Part shown: piece after piece, positions 7,275-15,732 of the stretch
Layout: the number at the start of each line of letters is the position of its first letter
Position numbering within the stretch: position 1 is the first letter of the stretch
Source: Opitutus sp.
GTDB lineage: Bacteria; Verrucomicrobiota; Verrucomicrobiia; Opitutales; Opitutaceae
Assembly: GCA_009695305.1 (NCBI GenBank)
Contig: SIBG01000044.1
Span: forward strand, 1 to 33,838
Direction of reading: 5' to 3'
Length of the DNA: 33,838 nucleotides
The notes under the pieces: generated by a model
The model's database searches: none
What the model was told of the DNA's origin: nothing
Seen by the model: only the letters and a program-made list of their open reading frames with translations
Program-made: the position numbers and the translations under genes

Positions 7275-8330
7275 TCAAACCAGCGCTGCCGGCAGCGGCA
7301 CGCCCAGTTTCGCCGCCCAAGACGTGAGGGCCGGAATGATGCCGGCGTAGAGTTCGAGGCCGTTAGCCAACTGCTCGGTGCGGCGGCGGAGGCCGTTTTC
7401 GCCGGGGAGCCGGACGCGCTCGAAGCCGGCGCGCGGCGGCGTGGCGCGGCAGGCGGCGGCGACGTGCGAGGTCTGGCGAAGAAAATCTTCGTGGCCGCCG
7501 AAGAGTCCGGGAGTGAAAACCTGGAGACACACCGTGGCCGACCAGCCCTCGGCGGGATCGGCGCGGCCGTGGCCGGTGAGGCCGCCGGTGAGCGCTTCGA
7601 CGAGCAGGCCGAGCGCGTAACCCTTGTGCCCGTGATCGAGGCCGCCCATCGGCAAAATGGCGCCGGGCGGATCGGCGAAGACGACGGCGGGGTCGCCGGA
7701 CGGCTGGCCGTGGCCATCGACGAGCCACGGGGCGGGAAACTTTTTTCCCTCGGCGCGCAGGCGGTTGACCATGCCGTTGGTCGTGATCGAAGCAGAAATA
7801 TCGAGGATCACGGGATCGCCGTCGGTGGGCCACGCGGCGGCCAGAGGATTGGGCGTAAACACCGCGCGGCGGCCACCGTGCGGGGCAACGCCGCTCACCG
7901 AAGGATCGGAACACGTGAGCAGCACCATCAGACCCTGGTCGGCCACCCGCTTCAAATACGCGGCGAGGCACGCGATGTGGTGGCTGCGACGAATGACGAC
8001 GGTGCAGGTGCCCTGGGTTTTCGCCCGCGCGATCGCAAGATCGAGGGCGCGAACGACGAGCCACGGCCCGGGGAGGCGGCACCCGTCCCAGGTGACGGCG
8101 GCGGGAAAATCAGCGAGCACGCGCGGCTCGCCGGTCTTGGTCATCGCGCCGTTTTCGATTTCACCGAGATAGGGCGCGAGGAGCTGGAGCCCGTGAGTGG
8201 TGTGGCCGAGGAGATCGCCCTCGACGAGAATCCCGGCGACGACGGCGGATTTTTCGGCGTCGAGGCCCGCGCGCGCCAGGAGCGAAGTCGCGAAGGCGAT
8301 GAGGTGGGGGGCGGAGTGGCGGGCGGGCAT
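7275..8330 (-). CDS. Ldh2 family (malate/L-lactate/ureidoglycolate dehydrogenase-like) oxidoreductase
   Basis: A 351-residue NAD(P)-dependent dehydrogenase of the Ldh2/YlbC/YiaK family, which oxidises 2-hydroxy acids or reduces 2-keto acids such as 2,3-diketogulonate with a fold unrelated to classical LDH. Family marks are the N-terminal GHTTHG (42-47; the second histidine, H46, is the conserved catalytic one), RRSHHIACLAAY in the cofactor region, VFTPNPLAAAWP, ILDISAS, and GHKGYALGLLVEAL. The length is normal. ATG 8330 begins just before the first helix. It lies between a TonB-dependent receptor and a rhamnose-isomerase-type gene on the same strand, suggesting oxidation of a sugar acid. A REP-like element separates it from the receptor. 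Confidence 0.85.
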   Translation of the reverse strand: MPARHSAPHLIAFATSLLARAGLDAEKSAVVAGILVEGDLLGHTTHGLQLLAPYLGEIENGAMTKTGEPRVLADFPAAVTWDGCRLPGPWLVVRALDLAIARAKTQGTCTVVIRRSHHIACLAAYLKRVADQGLMVLLTCSDPSVSGVAPHGGRRAVFTPNPLAAAWPTDGDPVILDISASITTNGMVNRLRAEGKKFPAPWLVDGHGQPSGDPAVVFADPPGAILPMGGLDHGHKGYALGLLVEALTGGLTGHGRADPAEGWSATVCLQVFTPGLFGGHEDFLRQTSHVAAACRATPPRAGFERVRLPGENGLRRRTEQLANGLELYAGIIPALTSWAAKLGVPLPAALV

Positions 8331-8357
8331 GGCGGGAGGGGCGGACGGGTGATCCTT

Positions 8358-8419
8358 AACGCGCCGTCTCGGCGGTTGCGCAAGCCCTGAAACGGCGCGT
8401 TGAGAACAACGCGCCCTGC
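8358..8419 (-). repeat. REP-like palindromes (GCAG + GGCGCGTT stem)
   Basis: GGCGCGTT (8394-8401) pairs with AACGCGCC (8408-8415); GCAG precedes it on the minus strand (8419-8416). A further arm at 8358-8367 (AACGCGCCGT) can alternatively pair with 8392-8401. The same stem occurs at 2056-2077. It starts just after the TonB-dependent receptor stop and fills the gap to the Ldh2 gene. Confidence 0.65.
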
Positions 8420-8421
8420 CC

Positions 8422-11400
8422 TCAGAGATCGAAGGTGGCCGTCAGGATGTATTGGGTCGGGTCGATGATCCGGTAGTTCCAGTAATTGCCATCGGGATTG
8501 ACTGCGATCCGCTGCAGATGGGTGTTCTCACCAACGTTACGGATGTTGAGCTGCACGCGGGCACGCACCTTGTCTTTGAAGAGCCGCAGATTGTAGGACG
8601 CGTTGAGATCGACGTGGGCGAGCGCCTTGTCGTAGATCGGGCGGGTCTTGTCGAGCGAGCGGATGGCGCCATCGGCATCGGGCGCGGCCCCATAGTAACC
8701 GATGGCCGCCTTGTCGGCCCAGCGGAGCGCGCCGCCGACATTCAGCGGCTTCAGCCGCTTGTTCTCCGTGATGCCGGCGAATCGGAAATTAGTAAACGCG
8801 TTGAACTGATATTCGCGCGTCTGGGGCTTGCGCTTGCCGGCGGTGGCGATGGCGAGCTTGAGTGGCGAAAGCACATTGCCGACGAAGTAGCTGTTGGGCT
8901 GGTTGCCGCCGACCGTCTGGTTCCACCACAACTGGCGTTTACCGGTGGCGGGATCAATGGCGGAGGTCGGGTCCTCGATCGTAGTCCACAACGCATAGCG
9001 GCTGTCGATGTAGGCCTGCAGGGCGGGCGACATGTTGGTGTCGATCGCCGACTGCCGGGAGCCCGTAAACTTCATCGTCCAGTAGCTCGTGGGGTTGTAG
9101 TTGACCTCGAGCTCATAGCCCTTGGAGGCCGCATCGTTCACGTCGTTGAGACTCGCGGTCTGCAAAAAGGTGACGTAGTCTTGGGTCATCCCGAGCGTCT
9201 TGTTGACGTAGTCGGTCACTTGTGTGGCGGTCCACGGGTCGGCGGTGCCCGCACCGTGGAGAGTGTTCGCCCAGCCGGTGGCGCGGCTGAAAAGCGTGAA
9301 AGCATTGCCACCGCCGGTGCCGACGTCGAGGGTGCGGGCGCGGGTCGCGATGGTGCCGATGGTGCCGCGAGCGTTGATCTGGGACGTCTCGTATTTCCCG
9401 AGTCGGAGGTTCAGCTTGCCCTGGAACAGGTTCAGGGTGACGGCGTAATCCTTGCCCTGGCCCGTCGGGTTGGGCAGAACCGCGCCCATGTTGTTATAGG
9501 CGATGTCAGCGGGCTGAAAGCTATCCGATTGGTTGTAGGATAGATTCAACCAGCGGAATGGTTTCACGACCGCGCCCTTGGTTTTGGTAGTGCCCGCATT
9601 CCAGCTCTTGTTCCGGCCGAAGTTGTAGACGTTGGTCGGATCGACGATGCCGTTCGAGGCGGTGACGAGCGGCAGATTGATTTCGCCGTAGTTGCGATCT
9701 TTGCGCACGCCCAGGGTGGGCACGATGCGATCGTTGAGGAAGAAGCTCTGCCAGGTGAAACCCTCCGTGCGGATCTTGCGTTTCTGCAAACCGAACGAAG
9801 TTCCCAACTCACCCATCGTGACGTTGCTGTTCACCCACCGGGCGGTGGTGGTGTCGAAAGTGTAGAGCGGAATGGGGCCATTAATGACGTCCGGACGCTT
9901 GGCCGCGTAGTCCACGTTTTGACCGGTGGCATCGCCCAGATAATAGCGCGGGTAGACGTGCACGCCGTTCGAGCCGGTGATGTTCGTCAGACTCAGGCCG
10001 ACCAAGGTCGGGTTGTCCGCCGCGATGCCTTCGTCGCGATAACGAAAACCGCTCGGCGATTGGATGATCAGCCGATACTCGCCATAGGACGCGATGCGAT
10101 GGCGGCCGAACCACTTGAGGAGGTTCTTCTCACCCGTCAGGTCGAGTTGATAGGCAAGCGTGGCGCGATAGTTGTCGTTGAGCTGCGGCTTGAAAATGAT
10201 GTTGGGCTCGTTGCCACCAATGAACGGACGCATGAAATAGGGGTTCGGCGTGCCATCGAGCAGGCGCTGGTTGACGTCGATCGCGAGCACCGAGTTCACG
10301 CCATCCTGCTGGCCGAGCATGTTGCGGCTGTAGTTGTTCGTGTCCTCGCGGAACCACCCAGCCTGCAACGCGAGAATCTGGCGCTTCGAATTAATGAAGG
10401 AATGTTCGAGCTCCAGCCGGGTGTTGTTGGACCAGACGATGCCGTAGTTGGGCGACATGATGTTGATCGACGACCAGTCGTAGATCGATTTGTCCTTCAC
10501 GACGGCCATTTGAAACAACGCCGTGAGCGGCGGCCCGCCAAATTTCGCGCCGCCCAGCAGCTGGATATCGGTGCCAGAAAAAACGTAACGCTGGTTGTTG
10601 GATGTGCCGAGGACGGCGCTGACCGGCATTTGCTGGATCGTGTAAAGGGCGACCTTGCCGCCATCGATGATGTAGGCCGGACGGACGCCGGCGGTATCGG
10701 GCGAATTCAGGCCCGGAGGGATGGGTGGCACACCGGCGACGAGCGCGTTGTCGCTGCCGCCGCGATACGGGGCCGGAAGCCCCACCACGCCGTTGACGGT
10801 TGGCCGAAACGTGACTGGATCCCACGTAGGGCTACCCACCGACCGCCAATAGGTCACCGTGTCGCGGGGCGGCGTCGAATTGGGGCGCTGATTGTGATTA
10901 TGATAGGTCTCGTAGCTCAGCCGCAGAGTCGTGCTCTTCAACGGCCGGTAAGTGATTGCGCCCTGCCAGCGGACGGTCTGGTCCATCGACGGCTTCCGCA
11001 CGTAACCTTTTTCTTCGTAGACGCCAGAAACGCGGACGGCGAGTTTGTTGTGGATGAGCGGGCGGTTGAGATCGATGCTCGTGCGCCAGCCGCCAAAGCT
11101 GTCGACGCGACCCTGCACTTGACTCGTGGAGCGGGTGGGATTCGCGCTGGCGGTGTTCAGGTTCACAGTGCCGGAGGCGTCGCCCAGACCGAAGATACTG
11201 GAATTGGGACCGCGGCTGATTTCCACCGATTCCAAGTTGTAAGTATCGATCGGCACCGTTCCGTTTGAGGAGAAGTTCCCGACGGCGATGTTCGCGGCGC
11301 TCAGGCCGCGCACGCGATTGGCCGACTGCGGGCTGCCGGCGATGTTGTCGACGATCGGGTTGCCGCGGCTATCCGTCGTGGGATCAGTAAACTGGCCGGT

Positions 11401-11856
11401 GCCCTCGACGTTCGCTTCATAGAGGAAGATGTCGTTGATATCGATCGCGGCGGTGTCCTGTAACTGCTGCTTCGTCACCACGGTGATGGAGGCCCCCAGG
11501 TCTTCGATCTTGGAGTTCAACCGCGTGCCCGACATCGTGCTGGAGGCGAAGTAGCCCTTATCGGTCGAAGCGCTGACTTGGAAAGGCGACAGCTCGACGA
11601 CTTCGGCTGGCACGGGCGCGGTGGACGTCACCACCGCCAGCTTGGCGGCCTTGGCGTCGTCGGCTTGTTGCGCCGCGAGTTCGTCGGGGTCGAGCCGGCC
11701 GTTGTTATTCTTGTCGTATTTGGCGAGGGCGCGGGCGTCGGCCGCGCCAGGCGCGGGCGCTTGCTGCGCCTGAACGGTAGCCAGCAGGAAGAGCGTGCCG
11801 ACCGGCACGACCGCGAGCAAACGACGGAGCCGGGACTGACGGCGGAGAGAGTGCAT
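8422..11856 (-). CDS. TonB-dependent receptor with N-terminal EF-hand-like loop
   Basis: A 1144-residue outer-membrane active transporter, probably for a carbohydrate or its breakdown product. Residues 1-30 are a basic then hydrophobic signal peptide ending VQA. Residues 48-59 (DKNNNGRLDPDE) match an EF-hand-like calcium loop, with acidic or amide residues at positions 1, 3, 5, 9 and 12. EVVELSPFQVSA (about 85-96) is the region where a TonB box is expected. The plug domain follows (GTRLNSKIEDLGASITVVTK, VEISRGPNSSIFG, ASGTVNLNT), then the large beta-barrel with repeated aromatic strands, ending in YILTATFDL with the terminal hydrophobic residue pattern of barrel proteins. It is paralogous to the neighbouring receptor of the same length. 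The terminator before it implies its own promoter in 11857-12043, but no convincing -35/-10 pair was found. Confidence 0.93.
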   Translation of the reverse strand: MHSLRRQSRLRRLLAVVPVGTLFLLATVQAQQAPAPGAADARALAKYDKNNNGRLDPDELAAQQADDAKAAKLAVVTSTAPVPAEVVELSPFQVSASTDKGYFASSTMSGTRLNSKIEDLGASITVVTKQQLQDTAAIDINDIFLYEANVEGTGQFTDPTTDSRGNPIVDNIAGSPQSANRVRGLSAANIAVGNFSSNGTVPIDTYNLESVEISRGPNSSIFGLGDASGTVNLNTASANPTRSTSQVQGRVDSFGGWRTSIDLNRPLIHNKLAVRVSGVYEEKGYVRKPSMDQTVRWQGAITYRPLKSTTLRLSYETYHNHNQRPNSTPPRDTVTYWRSVGSPTWDPVTFRPTVNGVVGLPAPYRGGSDNALVAGVPPIPPGLNSPDTAGVRPAYIIDGGKVALYTIQQMPVSAVLGTSNNQRYVFSGTDIQLLGGAKFGGPPLTALFQMAVVKDKSIYDWSSINIMSPNYGIVWSNNTRLELEHSFINSKRQILALQAGWFREDTNNYSRNMLGQQDGVNSVLAIDVNQRLLDGTPNPYFMRPFIGGNEPNIIFKPQLNDNYRATLAYQLDLTGEKNLLKWFGRHRIASYGEYRLIIQSPSGFRYRDEGIAADNPTLVGLSLTNITGSNGVHVYPRYYLGDATGQNVDYAAKRPDVINGPIPLYTFDTTTARWVNSNVTMGELGTSFGLQKRKIRTEGFTWQSFFLNDRIVPTLGVRKDRNYGEINLPLVTASNGIVDPTNVYNFGRNKSWNAGTTKTKGAVVKPFRWLNLSYNQSDSFQPADIAYNNMGAVLPNPTGQGKDYAVTLNLFQGKLNLRLGKYETSQINARGTIGTIATRARTLDVGTGGGNAFTLFSRATGWANTLHGAGTADPWTATQVTDYVNKTLGMTQDYVTFLQTASLNDVNDAASKGYELEVNYNPTSYWTMKFTGSRQSAIDTNMSPALQAYIDSRYALWTTIEDPTSAIDPATGKRQLWWNQTVGGNQPNSYFVGNVLSPLKLAIATAGKRKPQTREYQFNAFTNFRFAGITENKRLKPLNVGGALRWADKAAIGYYGAAPDADGAIRSLDKTRPIYDKALAHVDLNASYNLRLFKDKVRARVQLNIRNVGENTHLQRIAVNPDGNYWNYRIIDPTQYILTATFDL

Positions 11857-12043
11857 GGTAGTTTTTCTTTTGAGGGTGAACGGAAGGCAGGTTTAAATTG
11901 CGGCGGAGCAGGCGGGCCCGGCGGCGTAATGCGACCCACTATCAAACAAAGCTGACGCACAAGCTACACGGACGTTGTGCGAACATGTGCAATTTTTGTT
12001 CCACCGGGCAGTCCACCGCGGCAGTGGTCCGAGTGTGTAGTGC

Positions 12044-12075
12044 AAAAACCTCCCCGGCCGCTTCCGCCGGGGAGG
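12044..12075 (-). terminator. Rho-independent terminator of the upstream TonB-dependent receptor gene
   Basis: A perfect 10-bp GC-rich stem, GCCGGGGAGG and CCTCCCCGGC (12066-12075 with 12049-12058), with a 7-base loop. It is followed on the minus strand by five T residues (AAAAA at 12044-12048). It lies 20 bases beyond the stop at 12096. This is the only clear classical intrinsic terminator in the window. Confidence 0.85.
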
Positions 12076-12095
12076 CTTGGAAACAGACGGATTGC

Positions 12096-15000
12096 TCAGA
12101 GATCGAACGTCGTCGTGAAGATAAACTGGCGAGGATCGATGATGCGATAGGAGTAGAACCTGCCGTCGGGATTGACGCCAACGCCCTGAAGGCGGCCATT
12201 CTCGGTGGCGTTACGGATATTGAGTTGGAAGCGCGCGCCAATCTTGTTGCGAAACAGCTTCGTCCGGTAGCTGAAATTGAGGTCGATATTGCCGGTGGGC
12301 TTGTCGAACACCGGTTTGTTTTTGTCGAGGGCGCGCACGACGCCGTCGGCTTCAGGTGCCGCCCCAAGATAACCGATGGCGGCCTCGCTCGCCCAGCGGT
12401 AGGAACCACCGATCGAGGTGCTCTTCATCCACGGGTGCGATTCGGCGAATGAACCGAGCCCCGCCAGTTGGAAATTGGTGGTCAGGTTGAGTGCATATTC
12501 GCGCGACTGGGGTTTCCGCTTGCCGGAATTCGCATTGGCCTGGCCGAGCGGCGTCGCGACGTTGGTCGTGAAATAATTCACCGGCTGGCCGTTGCTGCCG
12601 GTGGAGGTCGTCCACCACAGGCCACCCGCGCCTGCCAATTGACCGCCACCAGGGAGCGGATCGGTCGGGATGCGAACCGTGGTCCAGAACGGCAGTCGCT
12701 CGTCCACGAACTTCTGCATGAAGACCGAGATATTGGAATCGATCGCCTCCTGCTTGCGGCCGGCAGCCTTGAGCGTCCAATACCGCGTGGGATTGAACTG
12801 CAGCTCAAGCTCCCAGCCGCGCGACAGGGCATCGTTAACATCGGAGATGGTCTTGCCCGCGACGCTGTTGATGTAAGAAACGGACTGACCGATCAACTTC
12901 GCGGCCGTGTCTTGCGCCTGCCCGAGCGTCCATTCCGGGTGGACCTGCTGATACCAACTGGTCGCCAGATCGTAGAGTCCGAACGTGAGGTTTTGGCCAG
13001 AATTGTCGAAGTCGATGGCGAGGGCGCGGGTGGCGACGACACCGATGCCGGAGCGCGTGTGAACCTGCACCGTCTCATGATGCGTGAGCCGGGCCGAGAA
13101 CTTGTTGTCGAACATGGTCAGGCCGAAACCGTATTCCTTCGACTCGCCGGTCGGATTCGGCAGTTCCTGCAAATACAGGTTATAGGCGGTGTCCGCCGGT
13201 TGGAAGGAATCGGAGGTGTTATAATAGGTGTAGAATCCACGCACCGTTTCGGCGGCGAACCTGGCGAGGCCGGTGCTCGACTGCACCGCGCTTTTCAAGA
13301 ACGGCAGTTCGCGGAAGGGTTTTAGGACGACGCCCTTGGTTTTGGTTTCACCCTGCCGATTGCGCGGGAGGCCGCCGAAATTATTCAGGTTGGCCTCGTT
13401 CAGGTAGCCAAAGATAGGGTTGGTCGCAAGATTATCGCGCGTGGTGACGCGATCCTTGCGCTGGCCGAAGGTTGAGACGATTTGGTCGTTGAAGAAAAAG
13501 CTTTGGACGCTGCCGCCGACGGTGCGGATCTTCTTCTTCTGCTGGCCGAGGGCGAAATACACTTCCTCAATGTCGATCGGTTCGGCGAGGTTGTAGGCCG
13601 TTGAGGTGGCCCCAGCGTAGGAGGCCACAAACTTGCCGGTGTTCCGGACCGCCCCGGAGTTGGCGTATTCGATGCCGCCGCCCTTGGTGTTGCCCATGTA
13701 GTAGAGGGGGAACATCAGCGAGCCGTTGTTCGCGATGATGTTGGAGGTGGCGGTGATGGTCGCCGCACCCGGATTGAAATTCGGGTTGTCGATCACGGTA
13801 TCGTGATAGCGCAGGTTGCTCGGGGCAGCGACGCTGTAGCGATACTCGCCGTAACCAATGGCGCGATGCTGGCCCAGCCATTTGAGCAGGTTCTTCTCGT
13901 GGCGCAGATCAAGCTGGTAGGCGAGTTGGGCGCGATAGGTGTCGTTGAACACCGGCTTGCGAAATTCCTGCGGGTTCACTCCTCCGATGAAGGGGCGCAG
14001 AAAAAACGGATTGGCACGGCCATCCGGCAGGCGTTCATTCACGTCCATTTGCAGGGTGGTGCCAACGCCATCCAACTGGCCGATGAACTGGCGGCGGTAG
14101 TCCTGCTGATCCTCGCGACGCCACGCGAGATTGAGGTCCAGGCGCTGACGCTGGGTCTGGAAAAAATTATGGTCGAGGCTGGCATTCAAAAGAATCGCCC
14201 GCTGAATCTGAAAACCGGACGCGGCCAGATTGATCTCCTCCCAATCGTAGATCGCCTTGTTGGTGGTGCCCGAGATCTTATAGAGCGGGCCGCCCGACGC
14301 TTCGCCGCTGATGGAAACCATCTGCTGGGTCGTCGTCAGGCCCAAGACGGGATTGTTCACGTTGGCGGCCTTGGTGATCAGCTGGATCGCACCATTGTCG
14401 ATAAACTGCAGGATGCGGGTGGCGCCAAAGCCACCGGTGAGGCCGGTGGGAATCGTGCCCTGGGTCAGCTTCACGCCGTTGACGGTGCCGGTAAAGGTGA
14501 TCGGGTCCCAGGTCGGGCTACCCCGGGATTTCCAAAGGGTCGTGCTGTCGCGCGGCGTGAGCGAATTTGCGCGCACCGCGAATTCGTGAAAATGCTCCAG
14601 GGAGGCATTTATCGTGGTGCTCCGAAACGGCCGATACGCCACCGCGAGTTGCTGGCGGTTGGTCCGGTCCACCGACGGCTTTCGCTCATAGCCCGTCTCG
14701 TTGTAGACGGAGGAAAACCGCACCGCGAGTTTGTTGCGGATGATCGGGCGGTTAAGATCCACGCTGGCCCGAAAGCCGCCCACACTATCGACGCGAGTTT
14801 GAAACGAGCTGGTCTCGCGCGTGAGGTTACCCTTGCTGGCGACCAGATTGACGGTGCCGCCGGCGTCGGCCAATCCCGCGAGAGTGGAGTTCGGACCGCG
14901 GGCAATTTCGACGGCGTCGATGTTATACGTGTCAATCGGGATCGTGGAACTAGACGTGATGCCGCCGATGGCAATGTTGGCGGAGGCGAGGCCACGAATG

Positions 15001-15530
15001 CGGTTCGCGCCGGTCGGATTGCCGGCGACATTGTCCCACACGCCTTCGCCACGGTTGTCGTTGGTCAAGTCAGTGAACTGACCGGTGCCCTCGGTGCCGA
15101 CCTCGTAAAGAAAGATGTCGTTGATATCGAGCGCGGCGGTGTCGATGAGCTGCTGCTTGGTGATAACGGAGACGGATCCGGCGAGGTCTTCCAACTTCGA
15201 GTTGAGGCGGGTGCCGGAGAGCGTGCTCGAGGCCGAATAGCCCCGGTCCTGGCCGGCGCTAACCTCGAAGGGCGAGAGTTCGACCACGTCTTCCCGACCG
15301 GGCGCAGGAGTAGTGGTGACGGCCTTGGCGGCCTTCGCCTCGTCCGCTTGCATCGTGGCGAGTTCGGTGGCGTCGAGTTTGCCATTCTTGTTCTTGTCAT
15401 ACTTCGCGAGCGTCCTGGCATCCGGCGCGGCGGTGGCGGTTTGCTGTGCCGCGGCGGGCATCACCGTCAGGGCCGCGCAACCGAGCGCGAGCAGGACGTG
15501 GCGCAGGGCAGTCGATTGATTAGTGTTCAT
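12096..15530 (-). CDS. TonB-dependent receptor with N-terminal EF-hand-like loop
   Basis: A 1144-residue outer-membrane TonB-dependent receptor, paralogue of the one at 8422-11856. The signal peptide runs to about residue 28 (VMPAAAQQ). Residues 45-56 (DKNKNGKLDATE) form the EF-hand-like loop, followed by a K/A-rich linker and DVVELSPFEVSA (about 81-92). The plug contains GTRLNSKLEDLAGSVSVITK, DINDIFLYEV and VEIARGPNSTLAGLADAGGT. The C-terminus FIFTTTFDL is the barrel signature. The two receptors share the order of all plug motifs and lie in tandem, so a gene duplication is likely; divergence in barrel loops suggests different ligands. The gap to lnt (15531-15732) shows no clear promoter. Confidence 0.93.
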   Translation of the reverse strand: MNTNQSTALRHVLLALGCAALTVMPAAAQQTATAAPDARTLAKYDKNKNGKLDATELATMQADEAKAAKAVTTTPAPGREDVVELSPFEVSAGQDRGYSASSTLSGTRLNSKLEDLAGSVSVITKQQLIDTAALDINDIFLYEVGTEGTGQFTDLTNDNRGEGVWDNVAGNPTGANRIRGLASANIAIGGITSSSTIPIDTYNIDAVEIARGPNSTLAGLADAGGTVNLVASKGNLTRETSSFQTRVDSVGGFRASVDLNRPIIRNKLAVRFSSVYNETGYERKPSVDRTNRQQLAVAYRPFRSTTINASLEHFHEFAVRANSLTPRDSTTLWKSRGSPTWDPITFTGTVNGVKLTQGTIPTGLTGGFGATRILQFIDNGAIQLITKAANVNNPVLGLTTTQQMVSISGEASGGPLYKISGTTNKAIYDWEEINLAASGFQIQRAILLNASLDHNFFQTQRQRLDLNLAWRREDQQDYRRQFIGQLDGVGTTLQMDVNERLPDGRANPFFLRPFIGGVNPQEFRKPVFNDTYRAQLAYQLDLRHEKNLLKWLGQHRAIGYGEYRYSVAAPSNLRYHDTVIDNPNFNPGAATITATSNIIANNGSLMFPLYYMGNTKGGGIEYANSGAVRNTGKFVASYAGATSTAYNLAEPIDIEEVYFALGQQKKKIRTVGGSVQSFFFNDQIVSTFGQRKDRVTTRDNLATNPIFGYLNEANLNNFGGLPRNRQGETKTKGVVLKPFRELPFLKSAVQSSTGLARFAAETVRGFYTYYNTSDSFQPADTAYNLYLQELPNPTGESKEYGFGLTMFDNKFSARLTHHETVQVHTRSGIGVVATRALAIDFDNSGQNLTFGLYDLATSWYQQVHPEWTLGQAQDTAAKLIGQSVSYINSVAGKTISDVNDALSRGWELELQFNPTRYWTLKAAGRKQEAIDSNISVFMQKFVDERLPFWTTVRIPTDPLPGGGQLAGAGGLWWTTSTGSNGQPVNYFTTNVATPLGQANANSGKRKPQSREYALNLTTNFQLAGLGSFAESHPWMKSTSIGGSYRWASEAAIGYLGAAPEADGVVRALDKNKPVFDKPTGNIDLNFSYRTKLFRNKIGARFQLNIRNATENGRLQGVGVNPDGRFYSYRIIDPRQFIFTTTFDL

Positions 15531-15732
15531 CGGTGTTCTGGGTTGGCTGCGGTGAGGTCAGGTCGATTTGGCGAAGAGCATATCTCGGCGCACACCGGAA
15601 GCGGAGCGCGGGGAAACAGCGAGGGGATAACAAACCGTGTCGCTCATCGGCAGCCGGAGCAAGGGGTCGATTCATCTGACAGTCCGCCTTAAGCTAGTTG
15701 GCGCGCGGCCGGTGCGCCGGTCGGCAGCACCC

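Noticed and set aside
7135-7327. Plus-strand frames after the isomerase start, one containing CYACGNPIH.
   Set aside because: Only two cysteines, a proline-rich tail and overlap with the end of the Ldh2 gene. It looks like chance coding in a GC-rich spacer.
11857-12043. Possible promoter TTGCAC with an 18-base spacer and TGTAGC on the minus strand upstream of the first TonB-dependent receptor.
   Set aside because: The -10 box is poor and there is no second line of evidence, so it is not listed as a feature.
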